From NCBI RefSeq assembly GCF_042885655.1, contig NZ_JBHVRO010000001.1, forward strand, positions 248,001-312,000: DNA of 64,000 nucleotides, read 5' to 3'. The position numbers and the translations under genes are program-made. A model generated the notes under the pieces. The model was not told the origin of the DNA, searched no databases, and saw only the letters and a program-made list of their open reading frames with translations. The number at the start of each line of letters is the position of its first letter. Within the stretch, counting starts at the first letter, position 1. Shown one piece after another: positions 51,695 to 61,639 of this stretch. This DNA comes from Psychrobacillus sp042885655. GTDB taxonomy: Bacteria; Bacillota; Bacilli; Bacillales_A; Planococcaceae.

Positions 51695-52645
51695 TTGTTT
51701 CATCACACAACGGTATTATTAAAAGAAACGGTAGATGGACTTGCCGTTCGTCCAAATGGTATTTATGTGGACTGTACACTTGGTGGTGCGGGACATAGTG
51801 AATACTTAGTAAAGCAGTTAGATGATAACGGCAGGTTAATATGCTTTGATCAAGATATGACTGCTATTGAAAATGCTAAGAAAAGATTAGCTCCTTATCT
51901 GGATAAAGTGACATTTATTCATGCAAACTTTCGTTATCTAAAAGAAGAACTTGCGAATATTGGAATTTACCAAGTAGATGGTGTTTTGTATGATTTAGGT
52001 GTTTCTTCACCTCAGCTTGATACACCAGAGCGTGGTTTTAGTTACAACTATGATGCTCCGCTCGATATGAGGATGGATCAAACGAGCGAGTTGACTGCCT
52101 ATCATGTGCTAAACGAATGGCCATATGAAAAGCTTGTGAAAATCTTTTTTCGGTACGGAGAAGAAAAGTTTTCAAAGCAAGTTGCTCGAAAAATAGAACA
52201 GGCTAGAGAAATAGCTCCAATTGAAACAACATTTCAACTAGTGGATTTAATAAAAGCTGGAATTCCTGCCGCAGCTAGAAGAACAGGTGGACATCCTGCC
52301 AAACGAATTTTTCAGGCGATAAGAATTGCTGTAAATGATGAATTAGGAGCAGCAGAAGATTCTATCGAAGATGCTATTAAGGTAATAAAAGTGGGTGGAA
52401 GAATTAGTGTTATTACATTCCATTCTCTTGAGGATAGATTAACAAAAACTATTTTTAAAGAAGCTGCTTCATTACCTGATTTACCACCAAACTTACCAAT
52501 TATTCCGGCAGGTATGGAACCAACTTTGAAACTAATAACACGAAAACCAATATTACCTTCAGAAGAAGAATTAGAAGTAAATAACCGTTCTAGGTCAGCT
52601 AAATTAAGAATTGTGGAAAAAATTTATGAAAAGGGAAGTGTCTAA
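51695..52645 (+). CDS. rsmH: 16S rRNA (cytosine1402-N4)-methyltransferase RsmH
   Basis: SAM-dependent enzyme of 316 residues (MraW). FHHTTVLLKETVDGL at the start, the SAM motif YVDCTLGGAGHSEYL near residue 24, DLGVSSPQLD near 103, the C-terminal RRTGGHPAKRIFQAIRI and ISVITFHSLEDR are all family signatures. TTG 51695 lies 8 bases after GAGGAGG. ftsL follows without spacer. Confidence 0.96.
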   Translation: MFHHTTVLLKETVDGLAVRPNGIYVDCTLGGAGHSEYLVKQLDDNGRLICFDQDMTAIENAKKRLAPYLDKVTFIHANFRYLKEELANIGIYQVDGVLYDLGVSSPQLDTPERGFSYNYDAPLDMRMDQTSELTAYHVLNEWPYEKLVKIFFRYGEEKFSKQVARKIEQAREIAPIETTFQLVDLIKAGIPAAARRTGGHPAKRIFQAIRIAVNDELGAAEDSIEDAIKVIKVGGRISVITFHSLEDRLTKTIFKEAASLPDLPPNLPIIPAGMEPTLKLITRKPILPSEEELEVNNRSRSAKLRIVEKIYEKGSV

Positions 52646-53014
52646 ATGGCTTTACGTAAACACCAGTCACAAACATACATAAGTCGCCCTTCTTTTCCTG
52701 AACAACCACAAATAAAGAAGCAGGCAAAACAACATAAAAAATTATTAACAAAAGGTGAAAAAATTCTATTTCTCGGTTTATTATCTGTAGTAACAATATT
52801 AGCGATATTTATTATTCAAACACAGGCTGCCGTTCGTACAACAAGTGCGGATATACAACTCATGGAAAAACAAATCGATAATACTTCAAAAGAGAATACA
52901 GACTTGTCCATACAAGTAAGCGAATTATCTACCTATGATCGTATTTGGAAAAAGGCGGAAGAGCTCGGTTTGAAATTAAATGAGCAAAACGTAAAGGTAG
53001 TACCAGGACAATGA
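52646..53014 (+). CDS. ftsL: Cell division protein FtsL
   Basis: Bitopic protein of 122 residues: basic cytoplasmic N-terminus, one membrane helix (about 46-64) and a leucine-zipper-like coiled coil (70-100). It joins FtsB/DivIC and DivIB in the divisome. Sequence conservation in this family is low, so the call rests on topology, size and position between rsmH and pbpB. ATG 52646 follows the rsmH stop directly; the stop overlaps pbpB (ATGA). Confidence 0.88.
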   Translation: MALRKHQSQTYISRPSFPEQPQIKKQAKQHKKLLTKGEKILFLGLLSVVTILAIFIIQTQAAVRTTSADIQLMEKQIDNTSKENTDLSIQVSELSTYDRIWKKAEELGLKLNEQNVKVVPGQ

Positions 53015-55212
53015 ATAAAAAATTTCGTTTTCAATGGGGAGCCTTTCTAATGTTTTTACTATATGGAGGGCTCTTTTTTCTATTACTAGGTCGATTTGTA
53101 TTTATACAAGTAACAGGGACTGCGGATGGGCAAGTTTTATCAGCGAGAGCAGAATCAAAGTATAATAGAGAACAATTGATACAAGCAAATAGGGGAAAAA
53201 TAGTGGATCGTAATGGAGAAGTAATTGTAGAAGATACACTAAGCTACAAAATGATTGCAGTTATTAGTCCTAAAGCTACTAATAATAGTAATACTCCCCG
53301 CCATGTAATCGATCCAGAAAAAACTGCGCAAGTATTATCCAAGTATATTGATATGTCAGAACAAGAAATTGTTGATTTACTCAATAAAAATATAAAAGAC
53401 GGAAAGTATCAAGTAGAATTTGGGAAATCTGGACGAGATATTAGTTATAAAAAAATGACAGAAATAAAAGATTATAAACTTCCGGGTATTATTTTTATTC
53501 AAGACATGAAAAGACTATATCCAAATGGTCAGTTTGCTTCCCATCTAATTGGCTTCGCTTTAAAAGAAGAGAAAGACGATGGGAAAACGGTTGCAGTTGG
53601 AAAGATGGGGCTTGAATATATTTATGATAAAGAATTAACTGGAACGCCAGGAAAAGTCGAATTCAAGGGTGATACGAAAGGATTTTTATTACCAAATGCA
53701 GAAAAAATGATCACGAAACCTCAGGACGGAGACACGATCTATTTAACGATTGATAAAACGATTCAAAATTTTCTTGAGGATGCGCTAAATAAAGCTCAAG
53801 AAAAATACAATCCTGAAAAGATAACTGCGATAGTTGCGAATCCAAAAACAGGTGAGATTCTTGCGATGTCTCAAAGACCAACATTTGAACCTAATACAAG
53901 AGATGGTCTTTCAACAAACTGGTTAAATGAAGCGATAGAGCAAACTATTGAACCTGGGTCAACGATGAAAATTTTCACATTGGCATCTGCTATTGAAGAA
54001 GGAGTATGGGAACCGAATGCAACATATAAATCTGGTTCATATACTGTTTATGATAGAACGATTCGAGATCATAATGTGTATGGATGGGGAACGATAACCT
54101 TTTTAGAAGGATTTCAGCGATCTTCTAACGTATCAATGGCATACTTATTAAATAGAATCGGTGACGAAACATTTATAGAATATATCCATCGATTTGGTTT
54201 TGGTGAAAAAACGGGCATTGACTTGCCGAATGAAGCCAGCGGTACTGTAAGTGATCAGTATCCAATTAACAGAGTAACTACTACTTATGGTCAAGGGACG
54301 ACAGTTACACCAGTACAACTAATACAAGGTATGACTGCCATTGCAAACAAAGGAAAAATGATGCAACCGTATGTTATCGATAAAATTGTCAATCCAAACA
54401 CTGGAGAGGTAATAACTGATCACAAACCTACGGAAAAGAAATCTCCAATTTCAGCAAAAACGGCAGATCAAGTTAAAGAAATACTAGCAAGTACAGTAAC
54501 GTCTGAACATGGTACAGCAAAGCGATTTAAGTTAAATGAATATACAACTGCTGGGAAAACTGGAACTGCGCAAATAGCCAAACCTGGTGGTGGATATTAT
54601 TGGGGAAGTAATTTCTTTTTATATTCTTTCTTAGGTATGGCGCCTGTGGAAGACCCAAAATTAATCGTGTATGTGGCAGTTCATAAACCACAATTGGAAG
54701 GCACGGAAGTGGGGTCTGAACCTACTTCAGACATATTTAAATCTGTTGTTGAAAATAGTTTGAAATACTTAAATATTCAGCCTGAGAATTTAGAGCTTGC
54801 ATCTCCGATTAAAATGCCAAATGTAGTTGGTAAAAATGTAATAGAAAGTCAGAGTTTGCTAGAGTCTCAAGGTTTAAAAACTGTTATAATTGGGCAAGAG
54901 GAGCAAGTTAGAGAACAATTCCCTGCTGAAGGAACTTCCATGTTAGCAAGTGGTACTGTATTTGTTAAGGGCGATGGGGAAATTCAGTTACCAAACTTTT
55001 CTGGGTGGTCTAAGCGAAATCTTATGATATACAAATCACTATCAAAAGTTCCAATTGAAATTGTTGGTGAGGGTTTTGTGACAAGTCAAAGTCTCACAGC
55101 TGGATCTGCTGTTTCAGATACTACCCCTGTTGTCGTTCATTTATCGACGCCAAAGGAATTAGAAACTCAGTCCGAAGTAAAGCAAAATATGGAAATCTCT
55201 TCACAAGACTAA
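53011..55212 (+). CDS. pbpB: Division-specific penicillin-binding protein PBP2B
   Basis: Class B PBP of 733 residues. N-terminal membrane helix (12-32), dimerisation domain, transpeptidase with Ser about 317 in EPGSTMKIF, SSN near 371 and KTGTAQ near 514, then two PASTA domains (about 600-715, MPNVVGKNVIESQSLLESQGL). It cross-links septal peptidoglycan. ATG 53011 overlaps the ftsL stop. Length and C-terminal PASTA pair match B. subtilis PBP2B. Confidence 0.93.
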   Translation: MNKKFRFQWGAFLMFLLYGGLFFLLLGRFVFIQVTGTADGQVLSARAESKYNREQLIQANRGKIVDRNGEVIVEDTLSYKMIAVISPKATNNSNTPRHVIDPEKTAQVLSKYIDMSEQEIVDLLNKNIKDGKYQVEFGKSGRDISYKKMTEIKDYKLPGIIFIQDMKRLYPNGQFASHLIGFALKEEKDDGKTVAVGKMGLEYIYDKELTGTPGKVEFKGDTKGFLLPNAEKMITKPQDGDTIYLTIDKTIQNFLEDALNKAQEKYNPEKITAIVANPKTGEILAMSQRPTFEPNTRDGLSTNWLNEAIEQTIEPGSTMKIFTLASAIEEGVWEPNATYKSGSYTVYDRTIRDHNVYGWGTITFLEGFQRSSNVSMAYLLNRIGDETFIEYIHRFGFGEKTGIDLPNEASGTVSDQYPINRVTTTYGQGTTVTPVQLIQGMTAIANKGKMMQPYVIDKIVNPNTGEVITDHKPTEKKSPISAKTADQVKEILASTVTSEHGTAKRFKLNEYTTAGKTGTAQIAKPGGGYYWGSNFFLYSFLGMAPVEDPKLIVYVAVHKPQLEGTEVGSEPTSDIFKSVVENSLKYLNIQPENLELASPIKMPNVVGKNVIESQSLLESQGLKTVIIGQEEQVREQFPAEGTSMLASGTVFVKGDGEIQLPNFSGWSKRNLMIYKSLSKVPIEIVGEGFVTSQSLTAGSAVSDTTPVVVHLSTPKELETQSEVKQNMEISSQD

Positions 55213-55280
55213 ATTAGTGATAGAATAGTTAGTGTCATTTTCTCATACGTTATCTAAAACGACTAAAAGGAGAAAATGTA

Positions 55281-57179
55281 ATTTCAAAATTAAAACAGAT
55301 AATGCGTCTGCGAGTTATTTGGATAATTACCATATTGCTATTTTTAGCAGTAATATTGAAATTAATTCAGCTTCAATTTTTTCAATTTGACGAATTGACA
55401 AGGAAAGCAAAAGAAAGCTGGGATCGGGAGTTACCTTATGCATCACTTCGAGGTAATATTTTGGACAGAAATGGGGAAGTGATTGTTGGAAATAAGCTTT
55501 CGCCAACATTATTTTACATGCCTTCCCAAAATGATGATCCGGAGAAAGTGGCAGAACAAATTGCACCTCTGATTAATATGGAAAAAGAAGCATTATTTGA
55601 ACAACTCAATAAAAGGGCTTCTATCATAAAAATTGCACCAGCTGGAAAAAATATTTCTGCTGAACTTGCAATGGAAATTCAAGATATGAATATTAAAGGT
55701 TTATATTCAGGTGTCGATTATGTACGAAACTATCCATATGGAAATATGCTTTCTAGATTGCTTGGGTTCACAGGATATGATACACAAGGTCTTGCGGGGA
55801 TTGAATACCAATACGATTCTATACTAAAGGGGAAATCCTCCGCAATTCGAATGTACACTGATGCTAAAGGGGTGCCTCTTCCTCATGTAGATGATGGTTT
55901 AAAAAACGGTGTTTCAGGAAATCACGTCCAACTAACTATTGATTTGAAAATTCAAGAGGTAGTAGAAAGAGAACTTTCACAAGCAATGAAAAAATACGAA
56001 GCAACTCAGGCTATTGCAATTGTGATGAATCCTAAGAATGGTGAAATACTTGCGCTTTCTTCCACACCAAATTTCGATCCATCCTCGTATCAAGAAGTGG
56101 ACTCTACAATTTATAATCGTAATTTACCAGTTTGGATGACTTTTGAACCTGGTTCTACATTTAAAATTATTACTTTAAGTGCTGCAATTGAGGAAAATGT
56201 AGTCGATTTGGAAGAAGATCATTTTTATGATCCTGGATACACGATGGTAGAAGGGGCACGCCTTCGTTGTTGGAAAAGAGAAGGTCATGGTGATCAAACA
56301 TTTTTAGAAGTTGTAGAAAATTCATGTAATCCAGGATTTATAGAATTAGGAAGAAGAGTAGGTCCAGAAAAGCTTCAGGATTACATACGTAAATTTGGAT
56401 TCGGTCAGTCGACAGGATCGGGTATGGCTGGAGAATCAACGGGTATTTTATTTAGTAAAGAAAGATACGGTCCAGTTGAACATGCTACTACATCATTTGG
56501 TCAAGGTATTTCTGTTACACCGATCCAGCAAGTGCAGGCGGTTGCAGCTGCGGTAAATGGAGGTTATTTATATAAACCATTTATTGTTAAAAACATTTTA
56601 GATGGTGAAACAAATGAAGTTTTATCAAGTTCTGAACCTGAACTAAAGCATCAAGTAATTAGTGAAGAAACGTCAGCAAAGGTTCGAGATGCACTCGAAC
56701 ATGTAGTTGCGGAAGGATCAGGTCGGAATGCTTATAGAGACCAGTTGCGCATAGGTGGTAAAACTGGAACTGCACAAAAAGTGCAAAACGGGAGATATAT
56801 GGACGGAGAGTATATTGTTTCCTTTATCGGTTTTGCTCCAGCAGATGATCCAGAGTTAATCGTATATGTAGCGATTGATAATCCTAAACATAGTTCTCAA
56901 TTTGGAGGAGTTATAGCAGCCCCTATTGTTGGGCAAATAATTGAAGATTCATTAGATGTAACTGGTGGTGGAACTCAACTAGAAAAAGAATATCGTTGGG
57001 GGGATATCCAACAAGTTCGTGTACCAAACTTAGTAGGAACGAAGAAAAAAGAAATAACCGAGTACATGTACTCATTTCAAATTGTTTGGCATGGTGACGG
57101 AGATGAAATACTTTCTCAATTACCAAAAGAAAATAGTTTGATTCCAATTGATGGGAAAATACATGTCTACACAAAATAA
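55281..57179 (+). CDS. spoVD: Sporulation-specific class B PBP SpoVD
   Basis: Class B PBP of about 632 residues with one C-terminal PASTA domain, as in SpoVD, needed for spore cortex synthesis. Transpeptidase motifs are FEPGSTFKI (Ser about 292), SCN (about 347) and KTGTAQ (about 492). ATG 55302 has no ribosome site near it; AAGGAG at 55267-55272 is 8 bases before the in-frame ATT 55281, which gives an N-terminus (M)SKLKQIMRLR. murE, which follows spoVD in B. subtilis, is missing; mraY comes next after 50 bases. Confidence 0.9.
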   Translation: MSKLKQIMRLRVIWIITILLFLAVILKLIQLQFFQFDELTRKAKESWDRELPYASLRGNILDRNGEVIVGNKLSPTLFYMPSQNDDPEKVAEQIAPLINMEKEALFEQLNKRASIIKIAPAGKNISAELAMEIQDMNIKGLYSGVDYVRNYPYGNMLSRLLGFTGYDTQGLAGIEYQYDSILKGKSSAIRMYTDAKGVPLPHVDDGLKNGVSGNHVQLTIDLKIQEVVERELSQAMKKYEATQAIAIVMNPKNGEILALSSTPNFDPSSYQEVDSTIYNRNLPVWMTFEPGSTFKIITLSAAIEENVVDLEEDHFYDPGYTMVEGARLRCWKREGHGDQTFLEVVENSCNPGFIELGRRVGPEKLQDYIRKFGFGQSTGSGMAGESTGILFSKERYGPVEHATTSFGQGISVTPIQQVQAVAAAVNGGYLYKPFIVKNILDGETNEVLSSSEPELKHQVISEETSAKVRDALEHVVAEGSGRNAYRDQLRIGGKTGTAQKVQNGRYMDGEYIVSFIGFAPADDPELIVYVAIDNPKHSSQFGGVIAAPIVGQIIEDSLDVTGGGTQLEKEYRWGDIQQVRVPNLVGTKKKEITEYMYSFQIVWHGDGDEILSQLPKENSLIPIDGKIHVYTK

Positions 57180-57229
57180 TTAACTATAGTTCATTTATCG
57201 ATAGTTGATTGCAATTAAGGAGATTTTTT

Positions 57230-57925
57230 ATGACATTATCTACAACTATTATTACAATTATTTTAAGCTTTTTATTGTCTGTTATTCTTGCACCAATTGT
57301 TATTCCGTATTTAAGAAGAATGAAATTTGGTCAAAGTATAAGAGAGGAAGGGCCAGAATCTCATCAAAAAAAAGCTGGAACGCCAACAATGGGCGGACTC
57401 ATATTTTTACTATCTATTATTATATCAACCTTAGCGATATCATTTTTCTTCGATAAGTTAACGACACAAACGATTGTACTACTTATTATTTTAGTAGGCT
57501 TTGGACTAATCGGATTTTTAGATGATTTCATTAAAGTTGTATTAAAGAGAAATTTAGGTTTAAATTCTAAACAAAAATTGATTGGCCAAATTATTATTTC
57601 TGTAATTGCTTATTTTTTGTTAAAGCTCGGACCATTTGATACAACGCTTGCCATTCCTTTTACAAAAATAGTAATATCACTTGGCCAATTTTATGTAGCT
57701 TTTCTTATATTTTGGTTGGTTGGATTTTCAAATGCAGTAAATTTATCGGATGGATTAGATGGTCTAGTGTCTGGAACTGCATCTGTTTCTTTTGCTACTT
57801 TTGGTGTTATTGCACTTGCTTATGAACAAACAGATATTGCAATTTTTGCTTTTAGTGTTTCAGGTGCACTTTTAGGATTTTTGTTATTCAATAAAAACCC
57901 TGCAAAAGTTTTTATGGGTGACACG
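57230..57925 (+). pseudogene. mraY: mraY, 5-prime part (broken by assembly)
   Basis: Phospho-MurNAc-pentapeptide translocase, which makes lipid I. The first 232 residues are normal: GPESHQKKAGTPTMGG near residue 38, FLDDFIKV near 99 and NLSDGLDGL near 174. The frame leaves the family right after the catalytic FMGDT (near 228) and stops 2 codons later. ATG 57230 follows AAGGAGA. The gene continues at 58115. The break coincides with a duplicated 67-base segment, an N gap and foreign sequence, so I regard it as an assembly fault in an intact gene. Confidence 0.88.
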
Positions 57926-58114
57926 TGAAGATATGTTCCACTAGGTCTAGTGTCTGGAACTGCATCTGTTTCTTTTGCTACTTTTGGTGTTATTGCACTT
58001 GCTTATGAACCNNNNNNNNNNTTTCTCAAAAATGCTATCTATTTCTTGTTTCGCATTTTGTAATGCAGAATCATTATTATCGACTAGGTCCCTTTTCGAA
58101 CGACAAGATGACGG
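57926..58114. other. Misassembled insert within mraY
   Basis: 57944-58010 repeats 57761-57827 of mraY base for base. N's follow at 58012-58021. 58022-58108 reads open on the minus strand (RSKRDLVDNNDSALQNAK and on) and looks like part of an unrelated coding sequence. None of it belongs to mraY. Confidence 0.85.
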
Positions 58115-58369
58115 GCATTAGCAATGGTGTCAATCCTTGTTAAGCAAGAGCTTATCCTACTATTGGTAGGTAGCATTTTTGTTATTGAAACATTGTCTGT
58201 TATTCTACAAGTTATTAGTTTTAAAACAACAGGCAAGCGCATTTTTAAAATGAGTCCTATCCATCATCATTTTGAGCTTTCTGGATGGTCTGAAAGAAAA
58301 GTAGTAACAGTATTTTGGGCAATTGGCTTTATCTCGGCAATGATTGTTGTATTCTTGGAGGTTTTATAA
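58115..58369 (+). pseudogene. mraY: mraY, 3-prime part
   Basis: Encodes the last 84 residues of MraY: ALAMVSILVKQELILLL, then the conserved FKMSPIHHHFELSGWSERKVV and the final membrane helix. Only a few residues (GSLALGG expected) appear lost between the two parts. ATG 58124 is an internal methionine and not a start. murD begins right after the stop. Confidence 0.88.
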
Positions 58370-58370
58370 A

Positions 58371-59726
58371 ATGAAGCAATTACCATTAGTCTATCATAAG
58401 AAAATTCTTGTATTAGGTCTCGCAAAAAGTGGTACAGCTGCTGCAGAGATTTTACATGAATTAGGTGCATTTGTAACAGTGAATGACTCAAAACCTTTTG
58501 AACAAAATGAGAATGCTCAATATTTACTTTCAAAAGGGATGACTGTTATTTGTGGTAGTCATCCAGAAAACCTTTTAGACGAGGGTTTTAGTCTTATAGT
58601 AAAGAATCCAGGTATACCATACAAGAATCCAGTTATAGCAGAAGCTATAAAAAGAGGCATTCCTGTTTGGACGGAAGTCGAGCTAGCATATCGTATTAGT
58701 GATGCACCGATGATTGGAATAACTGGTTCCAATGGGAAAACAACCACAACTACATTAATATTTGAAATGCTAGAAGTAGGAAGGAAGCAACCACTGATAG
58801 CTGGTAATATTGGTACAGCTGCAAGTGCTGTAGCATCAAAAGCAACAGAAGAGAATACTATTGTAACGGAATTATCCTCCTTTCAGTTAATGGGTACAGT
58901 AGAACTTAAACCAAAAGTTGCCGTTTTGATGAATTTATATGAGGCGCATTTAGATTATCATACCGATTTTAAAGAATATACAGATGCAAAATTTAATGTT
59001 ACGAAAAAACAGGATGCATCCGACTGGTTTATATACAATGGCGAACAAAAAAATGTGACAGATTATGCATCTAAAAGTAAAGCACGTAAGGTTCCTTTTT
59101 ACGTAAGTGGAAAAATGAAAGAGGGCATAAGTGCCGATGATTTATATGTATATTGGAACGGTGAAAAGCTATTTGAACGATCCATTATTGCACTTCGTGG
59201 AAAACATAATTTAGAAAATGTATTAGCTGCGACGGCTGCTGCCCTTATATTTGATTGTTCCATTGAAAATATTAAAGAAGTCCTCTCCACTTTTCATGGA
59301 GTAAAACATCGTACTCAATTTGTTCGTGAGTGGAAAAATAGAAAGTTCTATAATGATTCTAAGGCAACAAATGCACTGGCAACGAAAAGTGCTTTAGAAG
59401 GTTTTTCGGAGCAAGTTATTCTAATTGCTGGCGGTGTGGATAGGGGCCATTCTTTTGATGAATTAATCCCGCATTTACAAAATGTGAAGGCTTTAATTCA
59501 CTATGGTGAAACAACAAAACGCTTACAGGAATTTGGAGAAAAACAATCAATTCCTTCTGTTGTATCAGTAAATACCCTAAAAGAAGCTATTGAAGAAGCT
59601 GTAAAAATATCGAAAGAAGGGGACATAGTTTTACTGTCTCCAGCATGTGCAAGTTGGGATCAATATGAAAGCTTTGAGATTCGTGGTGATGAATTTATAG
59701 AGCAAGTGTTAGATTTAAACGAATAA
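58371..59726 (+). CDS. murD: UDP-MurNAc-L-alanine:D-glutamate ligase
   Basis: Mur ligase of 451 residues adding D-glutamate in peptidoglycan precursor synthesis. KILVLGLAKSGTAAAEIL near the N-terminus, the ATP loop GITGSNGKTTTTTL near residue 115, GNIGTAAS, the carbamylated lysine region YTDAKFNV and FYNDSKATNALAT near residue 322 are present. GGAGG lies before ATG 58371, directly after mraY. In B. subtilis spoVE and murG follow; here only the spoVE-type gene does. Confidence 0.95.
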   Translation: MKQLPLVYHKKILVLGLAKSGTAAAEILHELGAFVTVNDSKPFEQNENAQYLLSKGMTVICGSHPENLLDEGFSLIVKNPGIPYKNPVIAEAIKRGIPVWTEVELAYRISDAPMIGITGSNGKTTTTTLIFEMLEVGRKQPLIAGNIGTAASAVASKATEENTIVTELSSFQLMGTVELKPKVAVLMNLYEAHLDYHTDFKEYTDAKFNVTKKQDASDWFIYNGEQKNVTDYASKSKARKVPFYVSGKMKEGISADDLYVYWNGEKLFERSIIALRGKHNLENVLAATAAALIFDCSIENIKEVLSTFHGVKHRTQFVREWKNRKFYNDSKATNALATKSALEGFSEQVILIAGGVDRGHSFDELIPHLQNVKALIHYGETTKRLQEFGEKQSIPSVVSVNTLKEAIEEAVKISKEGDIVLLSPACASWDQYESFEIRGDEFIEQVLDLNE

Positions 59727-59772
59727 CGAAGGGATGAAGTAATCGAAAGTAGATAAAAGAATAATCTTATTT

Positions 59773-60840
59773 TTGACGTCTGTACTTTTCCTATCCATTA
59801 TAGGTATTCTTTTTGTTCATTCTGCCGGTTCATACTGGAGTGAAGTGCATTATAAGGATCAATTGCCATTTGCTTTTAAACAAGCCAGCTATTTAGTTGT
59901 CGGCATTTTTGGAGCCTTTTTTATAAGAAATAAAAGCTTTGTAAGACTGCCTATATTTTGGATGGGGACGTACGTACTATCTATCTTATTTTTAATAGGT
60001 GTCTTGATCCCTGGAATAGGAGTTGTGCGTAATGGCTCGCAAAGCTGGATTTCACTAGGTATTATGAACTTTCAGCCAGCAGAACTAGCCAAGATTGCAG
60101 TATTAGGGATGCTCTCTTTTTCACTGTCGAATGAAAAAAAGACGAAGCTAAAACTGTATACACAGACTGCTGTAATATTATTACTACCAATTTCACTTAT
60201 AATGCTACAACCAGATTTTGGTTCTGCTTTTGTTTTAATTGTTGCATCATTTATATTGCTATTTGCGGCAGGTTTGCCTTTGAAGTTTTTCATTACGATT
60301 GGAATGACAGGAATCATTGCTCTAATCGGATTAATCGCTTCTGCACCATACCGTCTTGCTCGAATTCAATCATACCTGGATCCATGGAAAGACCCTTTAG
60401 GAACAGGGTTTCAAGCAATTCAATCGTTACTTGCTGTAGGACCTGCGGGTTTGTTTGGATTCGGATACGGGAATAGTAGGCAAAAGTTCTTATACTTGCC
60501 AGAGCCGCAAAATGACTTTATTTTCTCGATTTTACTAGAAGAAACAGGTTTTATCGGTGGTTTCATCATTATTTCTGCGTTTATTGTGTTTTTTACAACC
60601 GGCTTTTCTCTGGCTTCTCGAGTGAAAACAAGATCTTCTCAATTAACGATAATAGGATTTACTTCTTTACTAGCTATACAGACGTTTTTAAATATGGGAG
60701 TTGTAACGGGTTTACTTCCTGTTACAGGAGTTACATTGCCATTTATTAGTTATGGTGGGTCTTCTTTAGTAACTACTTGGGGGATAATCGGAATCATATT
60801 AAATTTGGCAAATGATTCTACAAAAGAAGGGAGGCGGTAG
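59773..60840 (+). CDS. spoVE: SEDS protein, SpoVE/FtsW type
   Basis: Lipid II polymerase family, about 355-365 residues, ten helices. QSWISLGIMNFQPAELAKI, PEPQNDFIFSILLEE and LPFISYGGSSL are the SEDS motifs. By position after murD it is the SpoVE counterpart and would pair with SpoVD in cortex synthesis. The start is unclear: TTG 59773 has no ribosome site, and the frame is open back to 59743 (SKVDKRIILF) without any ATG, GTG or TTG; a GAAGGGATGA site lies at 59728-59737. murG and murB, which follow in B. subtilis, are absent. Confidence 0.85.
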   Translation: MTSVLFLSIIGILFVHSAGSYWSEVHYKDQLPFAFKQASYLVVGIFGAFFIRNKSFVRLPIFWMGTYVLSILFLIGVLIPGIGVVRNGSQSWISLGIMNFQPAELAKIAVLGMLSFSLSNEKKTKLKLYTQTAVILLLPISLIMLQPDFGSAFVLIVASFILLFAAGLPLKFFITIGMTGIIALIGLIASAPYRLARIQSYLDPWKDPLGTGFQAIQSLLAVGPAGLFGFGYGNSRQKFLYLPEPQNDFIFSILLEETGFIGGFIIISAFIVFFTTGFSLASRVKTRSSQLTIIGFTSLLAIQTFLNMGVVTGLLPVTGVTLPFISYGGSSLVTTWGIIGIILNLANDSTKEGRR

Positions 60841-60841
60841 A

Positions 60842-61639
60842 ATGGAAAAAATCATAGATATTGAAGATAGAATACCCACTTTAAAAGAACGTAGGCGAAG
60901 AAGGACAAATAAAAAGTTTTCCATTCTACTTTTTCTCTTTGTCACAACTTTACTTGTAGTACTTTATTTTCAATCTAGCTATAGTCAAATTCAAACGATC
61001 AAAGTTTTTGGGGCAGTTCTTGTACCAAAAGAACAGTACATAAAGCAAAGTACTTTAAATTTAGGGGATTCGATGTGGAGCTTTAGAGAAAATCATATTT
61101 CTAAGTTGCTAGAACAAAACGAATGGATAGCTTCTGCAGAAGTTCATCGAAATTGGTTAACGGGAGTAAATATACAAGTCAAGGAATATAAAAAAATTGG
61201 ATATGAAGAAAATGGGAATCGTCTTGACATAATTTTAGAAAATGGAAAAAAGATTGAAACAGATGGACAACTTGTTCCAATGGATGGACCAATTTTATCG
61301 GGATTTGAAGATGAGAAAATTAGACTGCGACTCTTAAAAGAATTGAAAAGTCTAAACTCAGAAGTATTAATGACAATTTCACAAATCAATTATACTCCTT
61401 CTGAGAATGATGCTTATTCTATCCAAGTATTCATGAATGATGGTAATGAAGTACAAGCAATCATTCCATCCTTCTCTAAAAAAATGAATTTTTATCCATC
61501 CATTGTGGCACAGCTTAACCCAGATGTTAAAGGAATTATTGATTTAGAAGTTGGATCTTATTTTCAACCATTTAAAGATATGAATGAAAAAGTTGGCGAA
61601 GAGGAGGCGACGGAGATTGAAGAAGAGCAAACTCCTTAG
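60842..61639 (+). CDS. divIB: Cell division protein DivIB (FtsQ)
   Basis: Bitopic divisome protein of 265 residues: basic cytoplasmic N-terminus, membrane helix (about 28-45), POTRA domain (SSYSQIQTIKVFGAVLVPKEQYI) and FtsQ domain ending near residue 240, then an acidic tail. It connects FtsL/DivIC with PBP2B. ATG 60842 follows GGGAGGCGG. ylxW overlaps its end by 23 bases. Confidence 0.93.
   Translation: MEKIIDIEDRIPTLKERRRRRTNKKFSILLFLFVTTLLVVLYFQSSYSQIQTIKVFGAVLVPKEQYIKQSTLNLGDSMWSFRENHISKLLEQNEWIASAEVHRNWLTGVNIQVKEYKKIGYEENGNRLDIILENGKKIETDGQLVPMDGPILSGFEDEKIRLRLLKELKSLNSEVLMTISQINYTPSENDAYSIQVFMNDGNEVQAIIPSFSKKMNFYPSIVAQLNPDVKGIIDLEVGSYFQPFKDMNEKVGEEEATEIEEEQTP

Noticed and set aside
57209..57229. 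Upstream start of mraY at 57209
   Set aside because: The AAGGAGA ribosome site lies between this codon and ATG 57230, which also matches the family N-terminus.
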